Positions 1 through 13,933 of a stretch of 64,000 nucleotides of DNA are shown here, piece by piece (the first letter of the stretch is position 1; the number at the start of each line of letters is the position of its first letter). The translations under genes were made by a program, and so were the position numbers. Below the pieces are notes generated by a model that saw only the letters and a list, made by a program, of their open reading frames with translations, made no database searches and was not told the origin of the DNA. The stretch spans positions 11,178,696 to 11,242,695 of the forward strand of contig OX579638.1 of NCBI GenBank assembly GCA_951230915.1, written 5' to 3'. The DNA is from Antitrichia curtipendula (Eukaryota > Streptophyta > Bryopsida > Hypnales > Leucodontaceae).

Positions 1-1740
1 GAGGATCAGAGGGTGAGAGGCAATGCAAGTTTGATTTTAGCCACAACATGACTCTGTTTTCCATTGTTCGATGATTAAACTTGGTTTTGCTGTCGCAGAT
101 TTGGAAACAGGAATAGAGTTGTCGCAAATCCGCTGCAGAGATGAAGGAAGTGACCGTACCTTGAAATCAACTGCTTGTTCCATCGTTACAAATGCGGTCA
201 TGGATGGAAATGCTCGCCCCAATTCCGACATCGGAGGGTGTTGACAAGGAACTGACAGAGGCTTGTGAACTTGGATTCTGCAGCAGGATGCCCTCGAGTC
301 TCGTACAGGATATAGTGTATGCTGTGACACACTCTGTAGAACTACACAGACTTATCTTACACTTAGAATTAGTGTTACTCGAATATTAGTGTGACTTCAA
401 AATTAGTGATGCCTGCAAAATAGTGTGGCTTTGGTAAATTCGTAGATCACATAATCGAGCAGGGCAAACCAGTCTGTGTACCTTCGATAGAAGTTTTGAC
501 TTACTAGTAGGATTGAGTTATCGTGAAGTACTTCTTTCATATGACCATAACAGAAGAAATTTCAGAGTCAATGATTGTCCACAACATCCTATTTAGGTTT
601 TACATTCACTATTTTGGGTTTGCATGATGACCGGTGTTCCCTGGCAAAGAGTACTTTGGTGGCAGACTTTGAAAATTGCTAAGTAATTAAGTTATGTGAG
701 TTTTTGGCATGCAGATGGTCAACCCTGAAGGGACGGCCAGTGACCACTTTCCAAACTTCAATGTTCTTTTTTCTCTTCTTGCAAGAATATCAGATTTAAT
801 TTTTTGTATTAATTTTTCATAGATGTAGATGCATATCTATTATAAATTACTAAAATTTCACACTTTTTTTGAACTTTGGAGATTTTTGTGAATTTTTGAA
901 TAAAACGTGAAATAACTTATATCAAATATGCTTATAAATTTTAAAATTCCTCAATAGATGTATATTGTAGTGCAGAACATTAAGGTGTAATAACATTTAT
1001 CATGAGTATCTGAAATTAGAGAATTAGCTCTCCATGGTAATAGACCCATAATTTCAAATTGTAACAAAATATTCAATTTTACAGAATTTTTATCAAAATT
1101 TCAAATCAAGATAGAAATTGGAATTAACAAGCATCATTTCATTAGTTGGATTTACATTACTAAAAATAACTTTTTTAAAGTGTTAATTTAGATCAAGAGA
1201 AAGAATTAAAAAAACACTAAAAATATAATATTCAATGACATGCAGATTTTCCATTTTTTAATGTAGGAAAGTAAGAAAATATCACTAGCAGGGAATGTCT
1301 AAAACCATTTATTGAAAATGAGTTGAATTGAAATGAGTTGAAGCAACTCATTTCAATGAATAGTGTTGGATATTTCTAAAAATAATTCTCTAAAAATACT
1401 ATTTTTCCTCCTTGCATTAGAAAAAGAGCTGGACTAGCAAGTTGAAATTTTTTATTTTCAATTTTCAGATTTTTTTTTATTCATCCACATCAGACTACTA
1501 GTCTAGAGTCTGGCTATTATAGAGGTTGTATTCTTTCTAAATGAATAATTTCTAAAAGACAAAAAGCTCTCATGGAACTTTTTGAAAGCTTAGACAGGTT
1601 CATAAAAGTCATTTTTGAACAAATGAAAGATAAATGTTTACTACAAGCACGCTTGTATTGCTTTTGTATAAATATGATTTTTGTCCAATTAGATGCTCAG
1701 ATCAAAAGTTATGGGGCTTAAGAACTTATAGATAGCTTGT
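1..1740. other. AT-rich DNA without recognisable genes
   Basis: I see no supported gene here. The first ~500 bases are less AT-rich than the rest but contain only short open frames on both strands with no recognisable protein. From about 780 onward the sequence is strongly AT-rich with many A and T runs, typical of old intergenic repeat DNA in this window. Confidence 0.5.
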
Positions 1741-1773
1741 ACAATGTATCATCAAAAAAGATCGGGGTGGATT

Positions 1774-1960
1774 GACCCCCTCGCTCGACCTTACCAGGGG
1801 TGCATGTAAAAAAAAGCCCCCTATTTTGGGCCATTCCAGGGTATATTCTTGACCTCATTTAACAAATTGGGGGTCCCTGATCGCAAATATGAATTCAAAA
1901 TTTGCAAAAAAAATCATGTGCAAAAAACAGAGTTTGCCTGCAGGGCCGAGCGAGGGGGTC
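1774..1960. repeat. 14-bp perfect inverted repeat pair (small foldback or MITE remnant)
   Basis: GACCCCCTCGCTCG at 1774-1787 is repeated in inverted orientation at 1947-1960. The DNA just inside each arm is also related (ccttaccaggg near the left arm, ccagg/cctgcaggg near the right). The GC-rich arms stand out sharply from the AT-rich surroundings, so this is probably a small inverted-repeat element or the ends of one. No coding frame is supported between the arms. Confidence 0.5.
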
Positions 1961-2299
1961 AGTTTTCCCTGGCCTCAAGAAAGGCAAGCAAACTATAAAG
2001 TTTTTCACATTGACTTTAAAAAAATATTTGTTGCAATCTATGAAGCCGAATATGTTGAATTTTTTTTCGTAAATTCTCATAGTAGTATAGGTCAACAATA
2101 TTTAAATAAAATCGAAAATAATCATTGAAATTATCCAAAGGACTTTAAATGTCCTTGTTGGCTTTCCAAGATTAATAGAATCTGGTATAATGAAACATGT
2201 CATTTTTATCAAATATAACCATACAAATTTGAAATTATTACAAACTTTTGAAGAAACTAGGAATAAATTCATATAGAATACATAATAAACTTCAAAAAT

Positions 2300-2761
2300 T
2301 GAAAATGGATCTTGTGCTTAACTTGTTTGAGATCATGTAGTAAAAATTTCATCAAATTTGTTCATACGGATTAGAAGATATTAGCATTAGAAGTATGTTT
2401 TCAGTAAGATATTTAGATTGTCCAAAAAACAAGATTGTCCATGACTTTCTCATCCCTAGTCCAAATAGAATGACTCAAAGCTTCAAATGTAGACACAAAC
2501 ATAATATTTTAAGAAAAAAAATTTAAAAATTATTTTAACTTTTTGCGATTGTTTTTTGCTGCCCGCTGTTCCCTTTTTTTTGGCTTCTTGTGCTATAACT
2601 TTTGTTCCTAAGCACAAATTGAAACAAAAATTAAATATCCACAAAACTTTTGGCAAACTACACAACCTCAAAAAAATTCAATAAGATTCACTACAAATTG
2701 AGACAATAGGAATCCACCTAGATCCAAATTGTCCCTGAGGGGACAAACAATCCTTTAGGGG
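2300..2761. mobile_element. TTAA-family element, right part only
   Basis: The interior closely matches the complete element at 22,090-22,668, including the stretches around cttaacttg-tgagatcatg, the gattgtccat-actttctcat segment and the tgctgcccgc segment. It ends in TTTAGGGG immediately followed by TTAA (2762-2765), like the other members. I could not find a matching CCCC left end, so the left boundary is approximate and the copy is probably truncated or eroded on that side. Confidence 0.65.
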
Positions 2762-3577
2762 TTAACTTGATTTTCTTCATTTTAGTATTACTTGAATTAA
2801 ATCAAATTGAAAAGAAATCTATTTAATGGTCAAAATTGAGATGAACAACTAGAAGTTAGAAATGGCTAAAATACACTACATATTGTTAAATTCTCATCTT
2901 TTATTATAAAATTTAGGCCTCAAGTTAATTCAAAAATGGTCTAAATAATTTAAATTTAGTATAATAATGATTGCATGGGATAGCCATAAAAAAAGCTTAA
3001 AGAAAAACAAAGATGAAAATCATCCCATTTGCACTGTGAAATTGAAAGGTCTTTATCATTGAAAGAACACAATTTGGCCTTAAACATTCTTTTAGGGTGC
3101 ATTATTGATCCTATAAATATTGAAATTGTTGATGTTGAGAAGTGCACCTAAAGTTTACAACTTCAGAATTCTTGCAAGAATTCTCACCTTGTAAACAATA
3201 TGAGATTTTATTTGTTATTGGATTTTATTAGTTAGTGTCAAATGATCAAATTGAACTAAAGGATTCCAAAAATTTATTAGAATAGTAATTGCAATAACGA
3301 TCTATATATTCAAATTGGTTTAGTCAAAATTTAAAAATAACCTTTGGGGTTTTTGTGTTGATATATACAAGGTCCACTTTTTAACCATAGAAGGGCTTTG
3401 AAGCCACGACAAGAATTAAAGCCATGACCAAAATGATAGAATAAAGCAAAGACAAGAATATCATAATATTGAAGCTACATAAGTAAAAATTGTAGTCTAT
3501 AATGTCTTTTTAATTGAGGGAGTTGAAAGGTTTTTGAAGCAACCAACAAGGGCCTAATCTTTGGGATTTTGTCTTAA

Positions 3578-4523
3578 CCCCTAAAGGACCAAACACCGTT
3601 TTTTGACAACATAGCGTTTTTGGGCAGCTCACCACGAATGGAATTTTTATTTTTTTTCTTTGAAATTTTCACACAAGATGTGCCCGAGGAGTAGCTTTAG
3701 GGCCCAACAATTTTCATAACTTTTGGCCACATGGTTAAAAAGTTATGGTATGATATGTAGTTTTCATTGTTCGGCGGGCAGCCCGGGCAGCAAAAAAAAC
3801 TTCTTTAAAAATCATTTTCTAAGGAAATAAAAATTTGAAATTGGTTCTCTAGATTTATATACACAAGGAAAGCTTTGAATCATTCCACTTTGATTTATGA
3901 GATGAAAGTTATGAGGAATTTTAGTTGTGGGTAGTTTGCGGGTAGTTATGGAATCTCTACTCTAAAATAAACTTTGAAGTCCTTTATTTAACTCAATTTT
4001 CAATATTTTTGGAAAAAAATACAAACACAAAGTGTAGATTGATTATTACAACATTACAATCGTTTGGATTGGCATTTTTCAATTCCATAATTAAATCCTT
4101 AACAATTTAGTGTTTTGAATCATTTTCTACTTCTTTCTACTTACTATTTTTTTCCTATATGTTGTACATTTTCCAAATGATCTGAAATTTTTCAATCATG
4201 TAGCTAACTTGCTTTGAAGAATGAATCCAAAGAGTTACCACCATTTTGGACATTTTTTCATACAAATGTGACCATGTGAAGTGCAGCTGCCCGGTTTTTC
4301 GCAGGGACAAAAAAAGGGTTTTTGTCACTTCAAATGCTAATATCTTGCAATCTACACGGTGGAAATTTCTGAAATTTTTTCCACATCTTCTCAAACTAGT
4401 TTACTACAAGATCCTACGGTCACATGTGTCCAAAAATGTTTTTTTTCCAAAATTTGGTACTTGTACTAGAAATGGCAGTTTGGGAGCGTTTTTTGTGAAA
4501 ACATAGTCAAAAACCTTTAGGGG
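3578..4523. mobile_element. TTAA-flanked element, 946 bp, non-autonomous (piggyBac-like)
   Basis: It begins CCCCTAAAGG and ends CCTTTAGGGG, with TTAA directly outside both ends (3574-3577 and 4524-4527). The paralogous position in block B (44,503-44,506) reads tttgtcTTAAagaaat, an unfilled site with a single TTAA, so the four bases were duplicated by the insertion. There is no transposase-sized reading frame inside; two overlapping open stretches of under 90 codons show no recognisable family. The element at 48,271-49,197 is a relative in the opposite orientation. Confidence 0.85.
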
Positions 4524-5609
4524 TTAATAAATATAGTTTCAATGTCAACTTTTGGTTAACATACACTTCCAAAGTCTAAAAATCACAATTGCTAAGACTT
4601 CTATATCAAATGAAGTTTATATACCTTTAACCCTCAAAAGATTGAGCCTGGAGCCATGTCTAAACTTCATATTGCAATTATCTATAAATGTAACATGTTG
4701 TACATATTTTTCAAAAAATAAAACAATTCATACTAATCATCAAATGTTGCACTATATGTTCCAAAATCTGAATTTTTTACCACAGATTTACATTACTAAA
4801 ATATCACTAGAAAAGAATATCCAACACCATTCATTGAAAGTAAGTTCAAGTAATTCTCCCCAAAAAATTGAGTAGAAAAATGTATTTTTTTCATCTTAAA
4901 ACATTCTCTAAAAGCATCCTAAAAGGGTATTTTTCTCTCAAGGGTTCCTAAAGTTAATAAACGATCCTTAAAAAATCTATATAAATTTTAAATCTATTTC
5001 AAGTTTTTAAAATCAACTTTTCTCATAGAAGATTCATTTTGCCAAAATCCCAATATATATTTGAATCCTAACAAAAATTTGAATGATGACCTTGAGGTTG
5101 GAATTAGTTTATCCCATATTTGGAGTGACCTTTGAGGATTTGGTATTGACAAACATTGGGTCCAAATTGCAACCACATAGTGGATTTGAAGCCACAAGCT
5201 TGAAATTAAAATCAAAATCTGAACTTTAGTGATGGCATGAAGCCAAAACTAAAATGGTAGAATGAAGCCAAGATGAAAAAACAAGATTTTGAAGCAACAA
5301 CAAAAGTAACTTGAATTTCAAAGTCACGTGACCAAAATAGAAGTTGACAAATAATTAAGTGTCTTTTCAATTGAAGGAGTTGAAAAGTTGTTTTAAAAAT
5401 CCAACGGAAACCTTTGAGGTTCACTAAATTTTTAAATCAAAGATTGAAAAAATTTGAAATATAAAAAAAATGAGAAAGTTGAAAGGTTTTTGAGTATGTC
5501 GGATGTAATGGTAGGTAGGTAGATAGAAAATTTATATGGTATTAGTTGAAGCATCAATTAAACCTCCAAATATTCTAAATGCTTATTTGGTCAATTTTGG
5601 ATGTAGTGT

Positions 5610-8600
5610 AACAAGCAGATACTACCTCTTAACTACCTCTGTTGAGGTGATAGTGTAAAACTATGTACAAGCCTAATAGTAGGGTAGTTAGGAAATAATT
5701 TTTGTACATATGGCATGTAGCCATTGGACAAAAATAATTTTCAATTCCCTACATGGAAACACTCAATCTCCAAATTTACTTTCTTCTTCCTCAATTCCTT
5801 TCTTCTTGCAACCAACCCTAAATTACATTAGAAATTTCAATACCACATAAAACACAACATCAACAATCTAATGAGAGACTATAATTTACTCTTCATAGCC
5901 CCGCAATCACGGCTTTGGATACTCTACTACACTACTTCAATCAAAGCCCAATAAACATGTAGCCAATATTTCCATCTTCAAAGTGCAAGTTTAAAAAAAA
6001 AATGCAAGTTATGAATCATACTTCTTTGTGTTTTCAAATGCAAGTGTCTTCTTTGAGGTTAGTTTGTTTATCAAGTATTAAATTATATCCATACGGAATT
6101 CTTTAAAGAGCCTGGTTGATGTTTCGTTTTAAAATTGCAACAACTTTCAATTGTGCACCCAGGCAAGCATTCCACTTGTTGAGTATTCTACACAGTGGAA
6201 ACTAGTTTTTGATAGAATCTGCATCAATTCAGATACTTGCGCTGTAATCTTGGAACTTTTGAATGTGAAGTCCTCAATCTACACATGTTGCTATCAATTT
6301 AACATTCACAGGCATTCATTCGTAGCTCCATTATTAACGTTTCAACTGGTTGTCATTAACTAATTTATCTCTAAGAATTTCTTTCAAACATTGGTAGTAT
6401 AAGTGATAAGCTAGTGTAATTATATAAGTCATAAAGTCTAGATACTCAAATAAGAAGCATCATGTCAAGGATTTTATCTAAACAATGTCATATAGAGACT
6501 TTCTTCTCCAACAATGTCCTCACAATATGGGTAGGTTTGAAAAGTAGGTAGATGATTCAAGTAGATGGAGCTCCTGTACTAACGGCTTTTCAAGTCAAAT
6601 CATACGACATTGGAGATTATTGTTTTCTTTTCAAACCGTACATCTGTTGATTTTTGTAAAGAGGTTTACTATTTTCTTTTCAAATTGCACGGCTATTGAT
6701 TTTTTGGAGGGGGGCATTTTTTTTTTCCAAATCGTATGGTTGTTGATTTTTCAAAGGGGTGGGTGGGTTCAAGAAGGGTCTACTTTTTTCTTCTCAGAAG
6801 ATAGTTTAGGTGCATGGTTTAAAGAAACAAGACGTGTGGGCCCTAGAGAATTGCTTACAAAATCATATTTTGAAGAAAGTTGGATCCATTATAAAGATTT
6901 AATTTTTTTATTAATAATATTTATCTCTAAAACATTAAAAATAATCATAATAGGTACAATAATGTAGACTATTTGTAGACTATTTGTAATGAATGCTTAA
7001 TGTCTAAATCTTTTTGTGCGAGGTGGAATCTCTACAACGTCTTCTTTTAGGTAGCTAGAGGTTGAAGCATTGGTTGTCTCTAGTATGAGTTATATTGTAA
7101 AATCCTTTATTTCTTGAATTAAAATTTGTTTGTATTTGAACGATAGATCCTTCCAATCATTATTCTATAAGTTGAATGTTACTTTGATTAAGTAAACTCG
7201 AAATGATGATAGTTCGCTATAAAGTATTGGCTTTAACATCTTTCATGTTTGTCTCTTGGTTAACGTACATTCTATTGTACTATAATTAATGTCATAGGTA
7301 TCAAATAATACCTTGTTATATTCAGGGCACTAGTCAATTCCATATTTATTAGCAAATGTTTTGTTTTTCTTTTCTACCTACTCTAATAAAATTGCTGGAT
7401 TTGATTGGGATTTTGAAAACCCAAAAGATCTATAAAATCTTTACATTCAACAAAGTCTTAAATATGGTAGATGATATCTTTCAAACATAATTGTTTAAAT
7501 TTATAATCTTCATCAAGATTCCCTTTACTTACGTTATAGTAGTTTCTCCCTAATGTTTGGAAAATTTTCATTGTATCTAATTCATGTTTATCATATTCAT
7601 TTTTATTCTTAGATTTATACAAAACTTCCATTTTAAAGAATTCTTCAAAAGGTTTATATTTCTTTATGTCAAATACAAGATGGTGGATTTGATTAATGTT
7701 GTTTGTATCTCCTTTGGGGTTTTATTAATTGCCCTACATAAATTTGTAATATTTTTGTGCAAATGATGTCGTAGATAACTATGAATCTACCATCTTTGTG
7801 TGCTAAATTAAATAATAAAATAATAAAAATAAACATTAGTGCACTTCAAAACGTAAATGTCCCTTAATGAAGCTTATAACAAGAAAGTACATTTTATTTT
7901 CTTCAATGTATCAGCAATGTACAATTCAAGAGGTGGTTGCTTTTAGTGACCACTGCATTTCAACTTCAAAAATTTGTAATTTAATTCATGAAGGTCCAAA
8001 AAATATGAAAAGACTTGGGTTAGATGTCAATTCCATTTTTTTTTCTACAAAATTTACTAAAAATTGTTTAAAGGAGTTTAGCTTCCCCCAAAAGGCAAAC
8101 CATTTAAGAGAAGATTACCTTAGTTACTGTGTTTGGAGTCATATGGGAAATGCTCAATTAAAATTTCTACATCAAATTTTGAAAGGTCAACATCCCCTTG
8201 CACCAATCACGATGACATTATGCACATTTTTTTATTATTGAGTTCCAAATGATGGCTCTAAATAAAAGATCGAGGTAAAGTTAAGAGTTGCGGATCGAGA
8301 GAAGTATCTAACTCAACTACTCAAGAGACTTGCAATGCAAGTTAGCCAAATCTTTTTTCTCTTGCGAAATCATTTGTACTGAGCTTCATTTTCACAGTTT
8401 GTCAAATCGCCGTAATTTACATGATCCTATGAAGCCCTAGAAACTTTCCAAACTTCCAACAACTTCCCACCACATTGGTATATACGCTACATCCACAATC
8501 TGTTTTTTTGCTCGATTCCTGCTAAACTCTTTGACGCATTTTGGACTTGATGTGTCTATCAACCTCAAAGTTCAATGTATATACGAGTATTAAATGGGTT

Positions 8601-11500
8601 CCAGTCTTTGAGACCATATACCTGGACATAATTTGCATCCATGAGGTCACAAGTAGTAGCAACACATCCCTATATACAGTAACCATAGTAGGTTTCAGCG
8701 TTACCACCCAATACAATAATAAAACCCTGATTCAGCTATATTACAGGTCTTTCAAGCAAGAGTGCCCGATTCCTGACCCAAAACTATCCACATTTCCATA
8801 AGAGACAACATCTGATCAGTGTTACCGAAACGGCATCATTTTGCCATTTCGCCATTTTTTCCTATTCCATAAAGCTTAAATTCTTATAATGCAAAGACAA
8901 TGGACAAGGAACTCCACAACATTAAAATTACAGGGAAGATAAATTCAAAGAGATTTCCGGACAATGGCAACCACAAATGACCTAAAAATTCAGCACATCC
9001 ATCAAAATACAAAATGACCTAAAATCCTACATGGACACCAAGAAAAGTAGAAAATACAACCTGGAAGAGAGAGCAACTCCTGAGCAACGACGGCGTCTTT
9101 TAGATCAAAGTATCCGGAAGATGCAAATTTAAGACGTTGATTACGCACCAAAGCATCTATCTTCAAATCTCACTTGGAACGTCACCAATTCTATCCTATA
9201 ATCATGATATATACTCCATTGAAATGCAATCAACAACCAACAATCAAGATTCGTATAGCTCGAGATCACAATTCCAATCCGACTCCCTCCGACTATATTT
9301 CCCATTCCAATATTGTGGATAAGCCAGAGTTAGGGCTTGCGCAATAGAGACCTGTGACGACTCAGCCTTTAGGTTCCCAAGAAGAAGAATCACTCCAATC
9401 TGATTGAGGAAATTCCTTCACAAAAATGACCAAATTCAGCTGGATAAAAACCTAACATCGTTTGCTGGCTTCAAATAATAGTAATATACCATGTTTTGAG
9501 ATTAAATTCATAAAGTAACTCCTCCAAGAGTTCCACCAGCAAATCTCAAAAATTCTTGCAGAGGTGTGCACACCAAATTTTTAACCACCAAGCATCGTCG
9601 TCTCCCGCTCTGCCACTAAACCCTAAACCTCCCAAACCAATGCGACTCAGGTAAGAAAGCAGAAATACTGAAAACCAATGCGACTCAAGCAAATTTATGC
9701 ACAAGAGCACCAAAATTCATTAAATGGTTGAGTACCTTACCAACATCAAAACACGGACATCCAACAATAAATCGCAGATTACCCTCCAGTGGCTGCATCA
9801 GAATGCCATTCCAACCCTAAACCCTGATTCATTCCATCAACCATCTCTGCCTAAACTTTCTGAATTCGATTGAATTCTACTCACAATTCAAATAAGTTCA
9901 CAAGCGATTCTTCAAAACCTTCACTTGTAACATCAACTTGAATACCAGATAGTTGTGCATAGCTTCAGCTACAATAGGTGCAACATGCATTGTAAGATCA
10001 TGATATGATTATGGGAATTACATGCATTTAAGGAAGACAAGAATCCAAAATTTGTGATTCAACAATAGATCTAGAAATTTAACAAAGCACGCTGTTGAAT
10101 ACATTTGACTTGTAATCTCTGAGTTGTCTCACTACCCATACAAGATTTTCATAAGGAAATTTATGTGAAGCCCAAAACCTACCTTACTTGCGAGAGTCAA
10201 ACTCTATGAAAGCATAATGCATCGATTTTCTTGTCTGCAAACACAATGGATAAAAATGAAGAACTTTTCTCCAACATTTTGTCACATGTGAAGGATCATA
10301 AAACTAAAGACATGATTTTTAAACATGCAGAATTTGCCTAACTCTACTGATGAAAAATTTGTGCGGCAAACTGAAGTACATGAACTTCTTCTACTCAAAG
10401 GAAAATCATATACACTCCACCTAAATCTTCAAAATTATTAGGAATTCAAAAGCTGACCTTCTTAATTCGCCAAATTGGCTGAAGACACTTGTCATAATGA
10501 ACGAATCAAAAGAACAAATCAAAAGAACAAATAAACAAGAGGCGACATACTTCTTCCAAAACAGCGTTGTCTCGAGAGAAAGTCTCAAAAGACGAGGAAC
10601 ACCAAAAAATACCAAGATTCAAGCATCAAGGATAAACGTAAAGCTATAAACACAACCATTTCTTCTAACTGCATTTCATACAAAGATTCTCGGAGAATTT
10701 TCACTTCTACTTTACTTCTATCATTGATAGCCTTTCAACTCATTCCAGACACTTCGCAAGCCAAGTTTCCTAGCCTTTCCGACTTGAATGTTTCAAGGCA
10801 CGCCCAAGAATTTCCAATCTTCTTTAGAGAAATCGCGCCTTTGCAATCTCCAATCCCTTGTTGTTAATTCGAAGTTGCCGCAATCACCATTCTCTGACCT
10901 GGAATGCGTTTCAATTGGAGTCCAACCAAATCAACAGCAAGGCTAAGTTACAAAGGCAAATTCCCACCCCAAATCAAAAAATTTAGCCAAGCGCAAGATG
11001 CACAACAATTCAGAATTCAATGCCAGATTACTCCTCGCGATAATATTAGTGACACAAATTGTTCGCAATTCTAATGCTGGATACATGGATGCTTACAAAT
11101 AAGTCAAATTTTGGAGATTGCCCAGAGTGTCAGGAATGCGGTTCCTAAACTTGTTGTTCCACACAGTCCTGCAATTGCGCATTTCTGAAATATCAGAAAC
11201 TAAAATCACGTAATTTGGGTTGTAGTGCTCCATTTTTGATATGATTCAAAGGGCACGTCTTGGTTACGTTTTTAGTCGCATGATCGGCTCCATGACAGAA
11301 AATCATCTTCAGTATCTCCTTCTTGACTATGACATGCGGTGCTCCTCGTGCTCCGGCAGATGCTTCTTCCAATCTTCGAGATTCTCTTCTTCCCCGGCGA
11401 CTTCGAAATTCAACTGAGAGCGTTCCTCGAGTTCTCAGTTCTCGACCCAGCGCCGAAGTTCCCAATGTTGGGAGCGTAAGCGTGTTTAGAAGGGGCCCAT
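5610..11500. other. Block-A-specific DNA with no supported gene
   Basis: This stretch is missing from block B, except that block B keeps a ~20 bp piece matching 6800-6822. About 5.6-8.2 kb is AT-rich with short open frames only. From about 8.3 to 11.5 kb the base composition is less extreme and contains AAACCCTAA-like motifs and GT-AG-like signals (for example around 9600-9660), which could mark a noncoding transcript or a decayed gene. I found no frame with recognisable protein motifs. The 90-codon minus-strand frame at 11,193-11,465 is arginine-rich and not convincing. Confidence 0.4.
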
Positions 11501-13933
11501 AAACAAAATCTTATATAAAAATTCCCAAGGTCTTAAAAAGTCTAAAATTAAATCCTCATAAATCATTTTTTCATCAAAATTCCATTATTTTCATCTTTAC
11601 TTCATTCCAATATTTTAATCTTGACTTCAAAATTCTATTATTTTTAGTAATGGTTTCAAGTTTTTGTCATTTTTGTCATTTTTGTCTTAGATTCATTCCA
11701 TAAAATTAGTCATGGCTTCAAACACACCCCATGGTTGCAAGGTGGACTTCGAGGTTGTAACCTTGAAGGAAGCACCCAAATCCTATCGTATGACACTCAT
11801 CTATAGAAATAGTGCATCAATACTTCAATGACAAAGGGAGGTTCATGCAATACCCCAAAGTTGATACCACCAACCATATTTCTAATGCTCAATATTTGTA
11901 TGAAAATTCCCAAATGGGCCCTTGAAACCTTCAATTGGACATCAATGATAGTGTAAAGAGCAATGGATTGGCCTAGTACAATATGACAAAACTAATGAAC
12001 TATAAAACAAGGATGAATATTTACATTTAATATCTAACAAATATAAGTATATTTCTAGTAGATTCTAAAAGATTAGAATTATTATGAAAGTTTTTTTTTT
12101 TTTAATGAAACATTTTGGATGTCTAATTTCCAAAAGAATTGTCATTCATTTGTGAAAGCAATTCTTGTGATTGCATTCAACAATTCCAATAAAATTTGAA
12201 TAATAATATTAATTAAAAAGTCATAAAATATTATCCTCTATTTGAATCTCCTTGCGATTCTTATACTAAAAAGTGTTTGGTTTTATATTCAACTTGTAAT
12301 TTTCTTTTAATCACAAGAATGCATGATTGCATGCAATTTATTACATTCACTTGTTTCATTCTAAACTACGGATTAAGGCTCACCTTCGCCACTCTAAGCT
12401 ACAAAAAGAAGATCTCATCAAACATGCACCATAAATGGTACAAAATAAACTTCTACAAAATTTAGAAAATTTGGAGTTAATTTTGAGAATAACATTTCCA
12501 CATGGCTTCTAACTACTTATAATGAGACCCAAAATCAGAATCCAAAAATGGACATGTATGTGACATGGAAATTTTATTGAAGTTGTCTTCTTCATGCACT
12601 ATCATGCACGGTGGGTAGTGTTGGCATTCTTTGCCAAATAATTAATTGAAGTTGCCAATGAAATGTAATTTAGTAGATGCTTAAAAATAGACATATTCAT
12701 TTTTGCATACGATGTAATTTGAAAAAATAATATCTTAACAATTCCAGCATCTATTTTAAGAATCTTTTTTGCTAACCTTGACCACTAGATATAGTAATAG
12801 AATTGGAAAATAAAAGCAATCCTTTATTTGAATTTTTATTATTATTTGAAAATAAAAATATTTGATGTGAATGATTGTAAGAAATTTTTTCTGATTTGGA
12901 TGCATTTGGTGTAGTATTGGAAGTCCTATGAGGTTTTGGAAGAAAATAGTTTGAGGTAGAATGAAATATGTAAGATTAGCAAATTGTAAGAAATAGTGCA
13001 TTTCCAAAAATCCAAGTCAAATAAAAACTCTCCAAAAGTCATGGACCAAAATAAGTAGCTTTTTTAATTCAAAAAGTTCATGTTTTGAGGCTTGTATTGC
13101 CAAAAAAAACACAAAATTAATCATTTTTCAACTTTGAAGGTCTTCTAGTTTGTTATTTATGTATTAGTGACATCAACTTCTATTATTTTTATTTATGCAA
13201 AGGAAGAATACTTTCAATGCATGTGAGAGTTAGAAATATTTCTAGTTATAAAACTTCTTTGGCATTATATTTAACCCTTGACTCAATTCAACTTTAATCC
13301 AATTTTAATCTTTCTGTGAGTTTGAAATTGTATTGGGAACCTCCCAATTGGCAAGTGTGATATATAATTCATTTGAAGAATTTTATAAATTAATAATTTT
13401 TGAAAAGATATGGAAAAAATAAGGATGCAAAATAGTCAAGATTACCTTATTTATAAATTTTGAGTCATTTTGAGTCATTTTGAGTTGTAATATAAAAGTT
13501 ATACCAAAAAAACTCAAGTATCGTGAGAGGAAATAATACAAGTTCATTTCTTTCAGTGAACCATGTATTTTTATTTTTATTTCAAATCAACACATCCTCC
13601 AAATTTTATCTTTTTAAATTATTTTAGATTGATATTGAGAGCATGTAATTTTTTTCTTAGAATACTATACATTATCAATGTTTTTGAAAAGTAGATAGTA
13701 TTCTAAATAATATTACCATTGCAATTGTAAGAAAATGTTATGTTTTATAAATTAGGAATTTGAATATTTTATAACACAAATATATTTTGTCATTAAAAAT
13801 TGACCACATACTAAGGGGCAAAGTGTAATTTTTCTGTTATTAGAATTAGGGCAAGCCGTTAGTATAGGATATGAAAACTACTTACTTCATTTATTTTTAT
13901 TTTTCATTGCTTTCACAATTAATACTTTGTTAA

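Noticed and set aside
4552..4875. Open frame of 107 codons
   Set aside because: AT-driven composition, no motif, and the paralogous stretch in block B does not keep the frame open.
6620..6967. Open frame of 115 codons with repeated FFSNCTAIDF-like segments
   Set aside because: It reflects a short local repeat (tttcttttcaaa...ttgattttt); no recognisable protein.
11193..11465. Arginine-rich minus-strand frame of 90 codons
   Set aside because: No domain, no flanking exon I could join to it, and competing short frames overlap it.
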